NCBI GenBank assembly: GCA_030430515.1
Contig: JAUIKX010000134.1
Coordinates: 1 to 9,244, forward strand
Length of the DNA stretch: 9,244 bases
Reading direction: 5' to 3'
Source of the DNA: Gammaproteobacteria bacterium
GTDB taxonomy: Bacteria > Pseudomonadota > Gammaproteobacteria > Pseudomonadales > Azotimanducaceae
The position numbers and the translations under genes were made by a program. This document shows positions 1 through 6,328 of the stretch, piece by piece (the first letter of the stretch is position 1; each line of letters starts with the position of its first letter). Under the pieces are notes generated by a model. The model saw only the letters and a program-made list of their open reading frames with translations, was not told the origin of the DNA and ran no database searches.

Positions 1-1
1 C

Positions 2-1270
2 AACACAAGACGCACCCGGGTTCGCCTCGGTGTGCTTGCGTTGATCAGCTTCGCGACGATGCTGAACTACACAGACCGCGCGGTGATGGGCATTGCAGCA
101 CCCGCCATGACGGAAGAGCTGTCCATCTCTCCGGAGATGCTCGGACTTCTTTTCTCCGCGTTCTCGTGGACCTACGCCGCAGCGCAGATTCCGGGCGGCA
201 TGCTTCTCGACCGCCTCGGTACGCGGCTGACCTACACCCTGGCGCTGGGTTCATGGTCGCTGTTCACGCTGCTGCATGGGCTCGCAAGCAACGTGGCGCT
301 GCTTTTCGGCTGCCGCCTGGGCCTTGGAGTGACAGAAGCCCCTTGCTTCCCTACCAACAGCCGCGTGCTGAGCACCTGGTTCCCGCAGACCGAACGCGCG
401 CGCGCCAACAGCGTGTATGCGGTCGGCCAGTACGTCGGGCTCGCATTCCTGAGCCCGCTGCTCTTTCTGATCGTCGCGGAACTCGGCTGGCGGGCGTTGT
501 TTCTGATCTTCGGCGGCATCGGCATCGTATTCGCCTTCGGTTGGCATATGCTCTATCGCGATCCCGCGCACCACAAGACGGTGAACCAGGCCGAACTGGA
601 CTACATCGAAGCGGGCGGTGGTCTCGATGAAGGGGGCGAGTCCGTACCCTTCTCCTGGTTGACGGTGGGCAAACTGCTGGCAAAGCGGCAGATTCTCGGC
701 GCCTCCATCGGCCAGTTCTGCGGCAACTCCACACTGGTATTCTTTCTCACCTGGTTTCCGACCTACCTGATGACCGAGCGCGGCATGGACTGGCTGAAGT
801 CCGGCATCTTTGCGGTAATGCCGTACATCGCCGCTTCCGTCGGCGTTCTTCTGGGCGGCTACATCTCCGACAAACTGATCGAGAAAACCGGCTCCGCCAG
901 CATCGGCCGCAAGCTACCCGTGGTCGGCGGCCTGCTGCTGGCCTCGACGATCATTCTGGCCAACTACGCTGAGAGCAACACCGTCGTCATCGCCATCATG
1001 TCAGTGGCCTTCTTTGGTCAAGGCATGGTCAATCTCGGGTGGACGCTGATCTCAGACGTCGCGCCCAAGCCCCTGATCGGCCTCACCGGCGGTGTGTTCA
1101 ACCTCTGCGCCAACCTTGCCGGAATCATCACGCCGCTGGTCATCGGCTTCATCGTTGGCGCAACCGGCTCCTTCTACGGTGCTCTGGCTTATGTCGGCGT
1201 GCTGGCGTTGATCGGCGCCACTGCGTATATCTTCATTCTCGGCGATGTGAAACGCGTGGAGATCTCATGA
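2..1270 (+). CDS. MFS transporter, anion:cation symporter-like (5' end cut by window)
   Basis: An inner-membrane secondary transporter of the major facilitator superfamily, most like the ACS (anion:cation symporter) group that imports organic acids with protons. The frame stays open to the left edge. The residues before the first in-frame GTG (position 32) read like a normal MFS amino end with basic residues (TRRTRVRLG), so the true start lies outside the window. Visible marks are the first helix ending in NYTDRAVMG, the loop 2-3 motif GGMLLDRLGTR, the ERARANS segment before helix 4, an RDP after helix 6, and a second-half loop with SDK and GRK. Hydrophobic segments fit 12 helices across about 420 residues. 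Its stop overlaps the start of the quinate/shikimate dehydrogenase gene (ATGA), so the two are probably co-translated. A hydroaromatic acid such as quinate or shikimate is therefore a reasonable but unproven substrate. The family is sure; the substrate is inference. Confidence 0.9.
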   Translation, partial: NTRRTRVRLGVLALISFATMLNYTDRAVMGIAAPAMTEELSISPEMLGLLFSAFSWTYAAAQIPGGMLLDRLGTRLTYTLALGSWSLFTLLHGLASNVALLFGCRLGLGVTEAPCFPTNSRVLSTWFPQTERARANSVYAVGQYVGLAFLSPLLFLIVAELGWRALFLIFGGIGIVFAFGWHMLYRDPAHHKTVNQAELDYIEAGGGLDEGGESVPFSWLTVGKLLAKRQILGASIGQFCGNSTLVFFLTWFPTYLMTERGMDWLKSGIFAVMPYIAASVGVLLGGYISDKLIEKTGSASIGRKLPVVGGLLLASTIILANYAESNTVVIAIMSVAFFGQGMVNLGWTLISDVAPKPLIGLTGGVFNLCANLAGIITPLVIGFIVGATGSFYGALAYVGVLALIGATAYIFILGDVKRVEIS

Positions 1271-2139
1271 GCCGCAATAACTGCCTGGTCGGACTCATCG
1301 GCCGCGACATCGGCGCTTCACGTTCGCCCTGTATGCATCAGTGTGAGGGCGAAGCACAGGGGTTGAGGCTCACTTACTCACTGTTCGATTTCACCGTGAT
1401 GGGCCTGGAGACCGAAGATCTGCCGAGGGTGCTCGACGCCGCCCAGCTTCTGGGTTTCGCCGGCGTGAACATCACCCATCCCTTCAAGCAGCAGGTGCTC
1501 TCCTGCCTGGACGAACTCTCAGACCACGCCGAAAAGATTGGCGCTGTGAATACCGTCGCCTCCAGGAACGGAAAGCGCATCGGCTACAACACCGACGCTC
1601 CCGGTTTCGCTACTGGCTTTCAGGCCGGTTTGCCTGATGCTGGACTTACCGATGTGGTGCAGTTTGGCGCGGGTGGTGGCGGCGCCGCGACAGCCCATGC
1701 ACTATTGTCACTGGGGGTTGAGCAGTTGACCCTGCTCGATGTGCGGCCAAAATGTGCCGCACTGCTCGCGGTACAGCTGAACGCACTTTACGGCGCCGGT
1801 CGCGCCCGCACAGCGAGCGACGCAGAGGTGGCACTCGCCAACGCAGACGGCATCATCAACGCCACGCCAGTTGGCATGCAGCAACACCCCGGCACCCCTT
1901 TTTCAACCAAACTTCTCAAAAAAAAGCATTGGGTTGCCGACATCGTCTACTTTCCGCTGGAAACGGCATTGCTCAAAGCTGCGCACCACAAGGGCTGCAG
2001 AACGCTGGATGGCAGCGGTATGGCGGTGTCTCAGGCCGCTGCATCGTTTGAAATCTTCACAGGCAGGCCGGCAAGCATGGAACGCATGCGGCAGGCGTTT
2101 CTGCTAGCCCCGGCCGGAACACATTCGGAAATTCCTTAG
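1267..2139 (+). CDS. aroE: Quinate/shikimate dehydrogenase (AroE family, QsuD-like)
   Basis: A 290-residue cytoplasmic oxidoreductase of the AroE family that interconverts shikimate and 3-dehydroshikimate, and possibly quinate and 3-dehydroquinate. The substrate site is visible as S18-R-S20, the NITHPFK motif with catalytic K74, N95 in GAVNT, D110 in the NTD motif, and Q256. The nucleotide loop GAGGGG lies at 134-139. It is followed by D158 in LLDVRPK instead of the NRT-type motif of NADP enzymes, which points to NAD. From memory the whole protein resembles Corynebacterium QsuD, a catabolic NAD enzyme, more than biosynthetic AroE. QsuD carries Thr where this protein has S20, a position thought to affect quinate versus shikimate preference, so shikimate may be favoured here. 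The start at 1267 has a GGAG site (1258-1261) five bases upstream and overlaps the transporter stop. Coupling to a transporter and a nearby protocatechuate dioxygenase supports a catabolic role. Confidence 0.9.
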   Translation: MSRNNCLVGLIGRDIGASRSPCMHQCEGEAQGLRLTYSLFDFTVMGLETEDLPRVLDAAQLLGFAGVNITHPFKQQVLSCLDELSDHAEKIGAVNTVASRNGKRIGYNTDAPGFATGFQAGLPDAGLTDVVQFGAGGGGAATAHALLSLGVEQLTLLDVRPKCAALLAVQLNALYGAGRARTASDAEVALANADGIINATPVGMQQHPGTPFSTKLLKKKHWVADIVYFPLETALLKAAHHKGCRTLDGSGMAVSQAAASFEIFTGRPASMERMRQAFLLAPAGTHSEIP

Positions 2140-2144
2140 TTACC

Positions 2145-2161
2145 GGGGCCGACTCAGCCCC
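2145..2161 (+). other. Weak hairpin after the dehydrogenase gene
   Basis: GGGGC and GCCCC arms (5 bp) flank a seven-base loop six bases past the stop codon at 2139. No T-run follows, so this is at best a weak transcription end or pause signal. Confidence 0.25.
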
Positions 2162-2169
2162 TCCCATAC

Positions 2170-2200
2170 GTATAGAATCGGAGCAGTCTAGATTCTATAC
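2170..2200. promoter_or_regulatory. Perfect inverted repeat, likely operator of the monooxygenase gene
   Basis: GTATAGAATC (2170-2179) and its exact reverse complement GATTCTATAC (2191-2200) are separated by 11 bases, so the half-sites repeat every 21 bp, about two DNA turns. It lies 24 bases before the ATG of the Baeyer-Villiger monooxygenase. It is AT-rich in a GC-rich region. The right arm contains TATAC followed by AA, which could double as a -10 box, though no convincing -35 was seen. The spacing suits a dimeric or tetrameric repressor or activator. The cognate regulator is unknown; the MarR and GntR proteins encoded in this window are candidates. No second copy was noticed by eye. The repeat could alternatively fold in the leader RNA. 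Confidence 0.6.
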
Positions 2201-2224
2201 AAGTGCGATAAGGGGAAGGTATCA

Positions 2225-3757
2225 ATGGCCACAGCAGCAACCGCTCAGAAACAGGACACCGCCGAACACTTCGATGTGCTCATCGTCGGCGCAGGAATTT
2301 CGGGGGTCGGATCGGCGTACCACCTGCAGGATCAGTGCCCGGACAAGAGCTACGTCATACTGGAAATGCAGGATACTTTCGGCGGCACGTGGGAGACACA
2401 CAAGTACCCCGGCGTGCGCTCCGACTCCGACTTGTACACCTTCGGCTACCGCTTCAAGCCCTGGGTCGGCGCGCCGATCGCTACGGCAGAGGAAATCCTC
2501 AAATACATGGGCGAAGTCATCGAAGAGAACAATATCAGCGACCACATCCGCTACGGCCACCGAATCACGAATTGCGCCTGGTCAAGCGATGACAACCTTT
2601 GGACCGTTACCGCCACCCGCAACTCGGACGGTGCCCAGCAGGTGTTCACCTGCAATTTCCTGTGGATGTGCCAGGGCTACTACGATCACGAAAACCCGAA
2701 CATCCCCCAGTGGGAAGGCATGGACCAGTACAAAGGTCTGTTCATCCACGCGCAGAAGTGGGACCCGAGCATCGACTACACCGGCAAGAAAGTGCTGGTC
2801 ATCGGTTCCGGCGCAACCGCGGCCACCGTCATTCCCGCGTTCGCCGAGAAGGCCGAGCACGTCACCATGCTGCAGCGCTCACCGACCTATTTCATCTGCA
2901 GCGAAAACCGCAACGAACTAGCAGACCGCCTTCGTGAGATCGGCATAGACGAAGAAACGGTGCATCGATGCGTTCGCGCGCAGATCATGTACGACCAGGA
3001 CATGCTCACCAAACGCTGTCAGACCGAGCCCGATGTGGTTTTCGAAGAGCTCAAAGCACTCATCCGCCAGTATGCCGGCGACGATTTCCAGTTCGAGCCG
3101 CACTTCATTCCGAAGTATCGGCCCTGGCAACAGCGCCTCGCGTTCTGCCCGGAGGGTGATATCTTCAAAGCCGCCGCGGCAGGCAAGCTGTCGGTCTACA
3201 CCGATACCCTGGAGACGTTCACGGAGAACGGCGTTCGCACTGCATCCGGCGACGAGATCGAAGCCGACATCATCGTGGCCACCACGGGCTTCAATCTGTC
3301 GGTAATGGGCGACATTCCCTTCCAGGTCGACGGCAATGACGTCGACTGGTCTGAAACCATCAACTATCGCGGCATGATGTTCACCGGTGTACCGAACCTG
3401 TTGTGGGTCTTCGGCTACTTCCGCGCAAGCTGGACGCTGCGTGTGGACATGCTCGGCGACTTCGTCTGCAACCTGCTCAAGCACATGGACGCAAAAGGTG
3501 CCAAGCGGGTAGACGTGGCGCTGCGCGACGAAGACCAGGATATGGAGCTCCTGCCCTGGATCGAATCCGACAACTTCAACCCCAACTACCTGATGCGCGA
3601 TCTGGACAAGCTGCCTAAACGCGGCAGCAAGCCCGAATGGCGCCACAATCAGGACTACTGGTCTGAAAAGGAACAGATTCCGAACACAGACCTCGATGGC
3701 GAGGAGTTCGTATACGACGGCAAACGCGCCAGCAAGAAAGCCGCCGACGCTGCATAG
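2225..3757 (+). CDS. Type I Baeyer-Villiger monooxygenase (EthA-like FAD/NADPH enzyme)
   Basis: A 510-residue flavoprotein predicted to insert one oxygen atom from O2 next to a ketone carbonyl, giving an ester or lactone, with NADPH as reductant. The FAD Rossmann motif GAGISG is at 22-27. The BVMO motif GGTW-x4-YPG-x3-D covers residues 53-67. The diagnostic fingerprint spans 169-180 (YKGLFIHAQKWD), with Tyr replacing the usual first Phe and the key G171, H175, W179 and D180 kept. The second dinucleotide motif GSGATA is at 194-199, and a late ATTGF segment is typical. Length matches the EthA group (about 490) rather than the longer hydroxyacetophenone enzymes. The start has a strong AGGGGAAGG site at 2211-2219. 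An inverted repeat upstream suggests its own regulated promoter, separate from the transporter pair. It converges on a short-chain dehydrogenase that could supply its ketone. The substrate is not evident, and no esterase for the product is seen here. Confidence 0.93.
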   Translation: MATAATAQKQDTAEHFDVLIVGAGISGVGSAYHLQDQCPDKSYVILEMQDTFGGTWETHKYPGVRSDSDLYTFGYRFKPWVGAPIATAEEILKYMGEVIEENNISDHIRYGHRITNCAWSSDDNLWTVTATRNSDGAQQVFTCNFLWMCQGYYDHENPNIPQWEGMDQYKGLFIHAQKWDPSIDYTGKKVLVIGSGATAATVIPAFAEKAEHVTMLQRSPTYFICSENRNELADRLREIGIDEETVHRCVRAQIMYDQDMLTKRCQTEPDVVFEELKALIRQYAGDDFQFEPHFIPKYRPWQQRLAFCPEGDIFKAAAAGKLSVYTDTLETFTENGVRTASGDEIEADIIVATTGFNLSVMGDIPFQVDGNDVDWSETINYRGMMFTGVPNLLWVFGYFRASWTLRVDMLGDFVCNLLKHMDAKGAKRVDVALRDEDQDMELLPWIESDNFNPNYLMRDLDKLPKRGSKPEWRHNQDYWSEKEQIPNTDLDGEEFVYDGKRASKKAADAA

Positions 3758-3771
3758 AACGCGTCAAGCGA

Positions 3772-3797
3772 CCACCGGCGGAGGGAGCCGCCGGTGG
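3772..3797. terminator. GC-rich hairpin between convergent genes, probable bidirectional terminator
   Basis: CCACCGGCGG and CCGCCGGTGG form a perfect 10-bp stem around a six-base loop (AGGGAG). It sits 14 bases after the monooxygenase stop and 8 bases beyond the stop of the convergent dehydrogenase. No clear T-run follows on either strand, so it is not a textbook intrinsic terminator. Its position and strength still make transcript-end formation or protection the best explanation. Confidence 0.65.
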
Positions 3798-3805
3798 ATT
3801 GATCG

Positions 3806-4660
3806 TCAGTTCAGCCCCAGCCCTAGCGTTTCCGTTTCCGGAGTTGCCGCCATCAGCGCCTCGTGCCGTGTCTGCATCGGACCACGGAAGTCGCCATGGG
3901 TAACGATGTAGAGCTGGTCAGCGAGAATTCCGTCCGCCACCATCTCTCCCACCTCTTCCGGTTCCATCCAGTTCTCGCCAATCGGGCGTTCTGAGAGCGT
4001 CTGCTCCGATTGCGCCCAGGCGCTGCCTTCACGAAGATGCTCCGGTCGGTTCTGACCCGTTTCGTGGATATTGGATTTGGTGAAGGCCGGACAGAGCACG
4101 CTCATGCCGATATTTTCCTCAGCCAGATCCGCCCGCATGTTTTCCGACATATTCAGTACCGCCGCTTTGCTCGCGGCATAGATGGTGAATGACCCGGGCA
4201 TGTAAACGGTTGCAGCCAGCGATGCGGTGTTCACCACATGGCCACCGCGACCGTGCTCGCGCATCTGCGGCAGCATGCTGATCAACCCATTGACCACCCC
4301 GTTCACGTTGACCCCCAGGCCAAAATCCCAGTCTGCGTAGGTGGCCTCCAGAATCGGCCCCTCGGGACCCACGCCGGCGTTGTTCACAAGAATATCCACG
4401 CCGCCAAACCGCTCGACCATATCCGCAGCCACACGCGCATAGGCTTCACGATCCATCACGTTCAACTCGACGCCCGTGACGGCTTCCGTCTGGCCTGCCG
4501 CAGCAAACTCAGCGAGCGCCCGTTCGATGTGGTCGGCCCGCAGATCGGCCAACACCGCATGCGCGCCACGCGCCACGAGCACTTTGGCGATGCCCAGACC
4601 GATGCCGCTGGCACCGCCGGTGATAAACGCCGTTTTGTCTTTGAGTGTGGTGATCCCCAT
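3806..4660 (-). CDS. Short-chain dehydrogenase/reductase, LigD-like (Calpha-dehydrogenase type)
   Basis: A 284-residue classical SDR, predicted to oxidise a secondary alcohol to a ketone with NAD(P)+ in the cytoplasm. The cofactor motif TGGASGIG is at 14-21 and NNAG at 93-96. N118 and N120 lie in the helix-4 region, and the catalytic residues are S147, Y161 and K165. D39 at the end of beta-2 favours NAD, although R41 leaves some doubt. The protein is longer than a minimal SDR (about 250). Recalled from memory, segments such as MDREAYAR, GVNVNGVVNG and the KSNI region resemble LigD-type Calpha-dehydrogenases of lignin beta-aryl ether breakdown, though many uncharacterised SDRs share them. It follows the MarR gene by 8 bases, and its AGGAG site (4666-4670) sits at the MarR stop codon, so the two form an operon. 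A pairing with the convergent Baeyer-Villiger enzyme (alcohol, ketone, ester) is inference. Confidence 0.88.
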   Translation of the reverse strand: MGITTLKDKTAFITGGASGIGLGIAKVLVARGAHAVLADLRADHIERALAEFAAAGQTEAVTGVELNVMDREAYARVAADMVERFGGVDILVNNAGVGPEGPILEATYADWDFGLGVNVNGVVNGLISMLPQMREHGRGGHVVNTASLAATVYMPGSFTIYAASKAAVLNMSENMRADLAEENIGMSVLCPAFTKSNIHETGQNRPEHLREGSAWAQSEQTLSERPIGENWMEPEEVGEMVADGILADQLYIVTHGDFRGPMQTRHEALMAATPETETLGLGLN

Positions 4661-4668
4661 AGTGACTC

Positions 4669-5121
4669 CTATTGATTGTCTTCTGTGTTGTGTTCCCTGA
4701 CCCGCTTGAGCAGGCTCAGAAGCTGGCGCTGTTCAGCATCGGTCAGGCCGCCGAAAAACCGCGCCTCCTCCTCTGCCACGAGCTGTCTCGCAGCATCGCT
4801 GATACGCAGACCTTCCTCCGTGAGGCTCAAACCCTGCGACCGACCATCGCGGGGTTTCGACTGCACGTAGCCCTTGTTGCTGAGGCCCGCCACCAGTGGC
4901 GCCATATTGGCGCGCTTGATACCCAGCGCCCTGCCCACTTCGCTGGAGGTAATATTCGGCTGGGCGGCGATCTGAAACAGTACCGATGCCTCAACCACCC
5001 GAAGGTCGAGCTTTGCGAGCGCCCGGCCGAGGTCGGTCATCGCCAGAAGCGATACACGGCGTAGCTGATAGCCTGCGTAGCGTTCGATCTCACTCACAAA
5101 TGCACTGACTCCTGTTAGCAT
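4669..5121 (-). CDS. MarR-family transcriptional regulator
   Basis: A 150-residue winged-helix protein of the MarR family, which usually binds palindromic operators as a dimer and releases them on binding an aromatic ligand. The helix-turn-helix covers about residues 57-81 (ITSSEVGRALGIKRANMAPLV). The wing carries the R-D-G-R signature at 91-94. The flanking helices (about 10-50 and 105-145) would form the dimer interface. It leads an operon with the short-chain dehydrogenase and is divergent from the MetE-like gene, so it probably controls both and itself. The start is uncertain. The ATG at 5119-5121 has only a GAAGG three bases upstream and overlaps an ATG on the opposite strand. A GTG at 5095-5097, with an AGGAG site 11 bases upstream, would give a 142-residue protein and a more normal divergent promoter gap. 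The effector is unknown; an aromatic or phenylpropanoid acid is a guess from context. Confidence 0.88.
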   Translation of the reverse strand: MLTGVSAFVSEIERYAGYQLRRVSLLAMTDLGRALAKLDLRVVEASVLFQIAAQPNITSSEVGRALGIKRANMAPLVAGLSNKGYVQSKPRDGRSQGLSLTEEGLRISDAARQLVAEEEARFFGGLTDAEQRQLLSLLKRVREHNTEDNQ

Positions 5122-5158
5122 GAGCCTTCATTATTTCAGTGATCCGGGGAGCACCGCC
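5098..5158. promoter_or_regulatory. Divergent control region between the MarR and MetE-like genes
   Basis: If MarR starts at the GTG (5097) and the MetE-like protein at 5159, these 61 bases hold both promoters. They contain separated inverted arms CACTGA (5103-5108) and TCAGTG (5136-5141) with a 27-base spacer. The only A+T-rich stretch is TTCATTATTT (5127-5136). No convincing -35/-10 pair was found by eye. A MarR autoregulatory site here is expected from family behaviour, not shown. Confidence 0.35.
5146..5151 (+). promoter_or_regulatory. Ribosome binding site that decides the MetE-like start
   Basis: GGGGAG lies seven bases before the ATG at 5159. The upstream in-frame ATG at 5120 has no comparable site and would add 13 residues unlike the family's amino end. 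Confidence 0.65.
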
Positions 5159-6295
5159 ATGTCCAAACACACCTTCGACACCACCCATGTGGGCAGCCTG
5201 CCACGCAGTATGGAGCTGGCGAAGATGTTGATCGCCATCGATCACAAAGAAGATGTGGACATGCAGGCGTTCGACGCGCTGGTGATCTCCGAAGTCACCG
5301 AAGCCGTACAGAAACAGGCCGACGCCGGGGTCAGCATCGTCAGCGACGGTGAGCTGGGTAAAGTCGGCTATTCCACCTACATCACCGAGCGTCTGAGCGG
5401 TTTCGGCGGCCATTGCGAACGCAAACCCGCACGCGATCTCGCCAACCACCCTGACCTTGCGAAGAAACTCGCTGCCATCATGGGCGATCAGGAATTCGTG
5501 CGGGCCTCGTGCATCGACGAGATCAAGCTGGTGACCCTCGATCCTCTGCACGATGACCTGCGCCGCTTCCGATCGGCGATGGATGCCTGCAGCAAGCCCA
5601 TCCGCGGTTTCATGAACTCCGCCTCGCCGGGCCTGATCACAGCGTTCCAGCCGAACCAGTACTATCCAACCCACGAGGCCTACCTGGCCGCTCTGGCTGA
5701 CGCCATGCGCGCGGAGTACGAAGCCATCGTCGAAGCAGGCTTCGACCTGCAGCTCGATTGTCCGGATCTGGCCATGTCCCGCCACACCGGCTATCAGGAC
5801 GCCACCGATGAGGAGTTTCTGAAAATCGCCGAGGCCAACGTCGAGGCGCTCAACGCCGCCACGGCCAACATTCCACCGGAACGCATCCGTATGCATGTGT
5901 GCTGGGGCAACTATGAAGGACCTCACGACCATGACATTCCGCTGGAAAAAGTAATCGACATCGTTCTGAAAGCGCGCCCGGCAACCGTGCTGTTCGAAGC
6001 CGCCAACCCACGGCACGAACATGAGTGGGCCGTTTGGCGCGATGCGAAGATACCCGACCACAAGGTGCTGGCCCCCGGCCTGATCGACACCTGCTCCAAC
6101 TATGTGGAACATCCGGAGCTCATTGCTCAGCGAATGGAACGATTCATCGATATCGTCGGCGCCGATCGCGTGATCGCCAGCACCGACTGCGGCTTCGGAA
6201 CGTTCGCCGGCTACGGCAAGATCGACCCCGACGTCACCTGGAAAAAGCTCTCCAATCTGCGCGCCGGTGCCGATCTGGCAGCGAGTCGCCTGTAG
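5159..6295 (+). CDS. Short MetE-like (cobalamin-independent methionine synthase C-terminal family) zinc transferase
   Basis: A 378-residue single-domain member of the MetE C-terminal (COG0620) TIM-barrel family; full MetE is about 750 residues. All the zinc-thiolate site residues are visible: H246-x-C248 (MHVCW), E280 (VLFEAAN) and C344 (STDCGFG). The amino end DTTHVGSLPRS is typical of the family. D200 in LQLDCPD may match the residue that contacts the amino group of the thiol substrate in MetE. The expected chemistry is alkyl transfer to a thiol. Relatives include core methionine synthases, which use methyl-folate or methyl-corrinoid, and epoxyalkane:coenzyme M transferases. Lacking the amino-terminal half of MetE, it is unlikely to be the housekeeping enzyme. 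Divergence from a MarR gene and closeness to ligAB and purU suggest a catabolic role, such as accepting methyl groups from methoxyaromatics or conjugating an intermediate to a thiol. The family is firm; the substrate is unknown. Confidence 0.85.
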   Translation: MSKHTFDTTHVGSLPRSMELAKMLIAIDHKEDVDMQAFDALVISEVTEAVQKQADAGVSIVSDGELGKVGYSTYITERLSGFGGHCERKPARDLANHPDLAKKLAAIMGDQEFVRASCIDEIKLVTLDPLHDDLRRFRSAMDACSKPIRGFMNSASPGLITAFQPNQYYPTHEAYLAALADAMRAEYEAIVEAGFDLQLDCPDLAMSRHTGYQDATDEEFLKIAEANVEALNAATANIPPERIRMHVCWGNYEGPHDHDIPLEKVIDIVLKARPATVLFEAANPRHEHEWAVWRDAKIPDHKVLAPGLIDTCSNYVEHPELIAQRMERFIDIVGADRVIASTDCGFGTFAGYGKIDPDVTWKKLSNLRAGADLAASRL

Positions 6296-6303
6296 AGCAG
6301 GCG

Positions 6304-6328
6304 TTTACTCGTTCCCTTTTTACTCGTT
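6304..6328. repeat. Short direct repeat at the ligB 3' end
   Basis: TTTACTCGTT occurs at 6304-6313 and 6319-6328, a 15-base period. The second copy includes the ligB stop. Read on the minus strand, codons AAC GAG TAA recur in frame five codons later, so a second stop backs up the first. It looks like a small tandem duplication of the gene's tail. Confidence 0.6.

Noticed and set aside
1039..1266. Amino-terminal extension of the quinate/shikimate dehydrogenase by 76 residues
   Set aside because: The extra residues are an Arg/His/Cys-rich out-of-frame reading of the transporter gene. Family alignment and the GGAG site support the ATG at 1267.
2145..2200. Hairpins after the dehydrogenase gene as an intrinsic terminator
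   Set aside because: The GC hairpin is only 5 bp and neither structure is followed by a T-run; the 10-bp AT-rich repeat fits an operator better.
2918..3646. Open frame of 242 codons antisense to the Baeyer-Villiger gene
   Set aside because: Codon-phase shadow of a GC-rich coding sequence; no recognisable motifs or start signal.
5120..5158. Thirteen-residue extension of the MetE-like protein from the ATG at 5120
   Set aside because: No ribosome site precedes it, while GGGGAG sits seven bases before 5159, where the typical family amino end begins.
5090..6112. Long open frame (340 codons) on the minus strand opposite the MetE-like gene
   Set aside because: It lies wholly antisense to a gene with intact family motifs, and its residues (rich in V, G, H and D without domain motifs) are what the complementary phase of a GC-rich gene produces. 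It also has no ribosome site and overlaps the MarR start.
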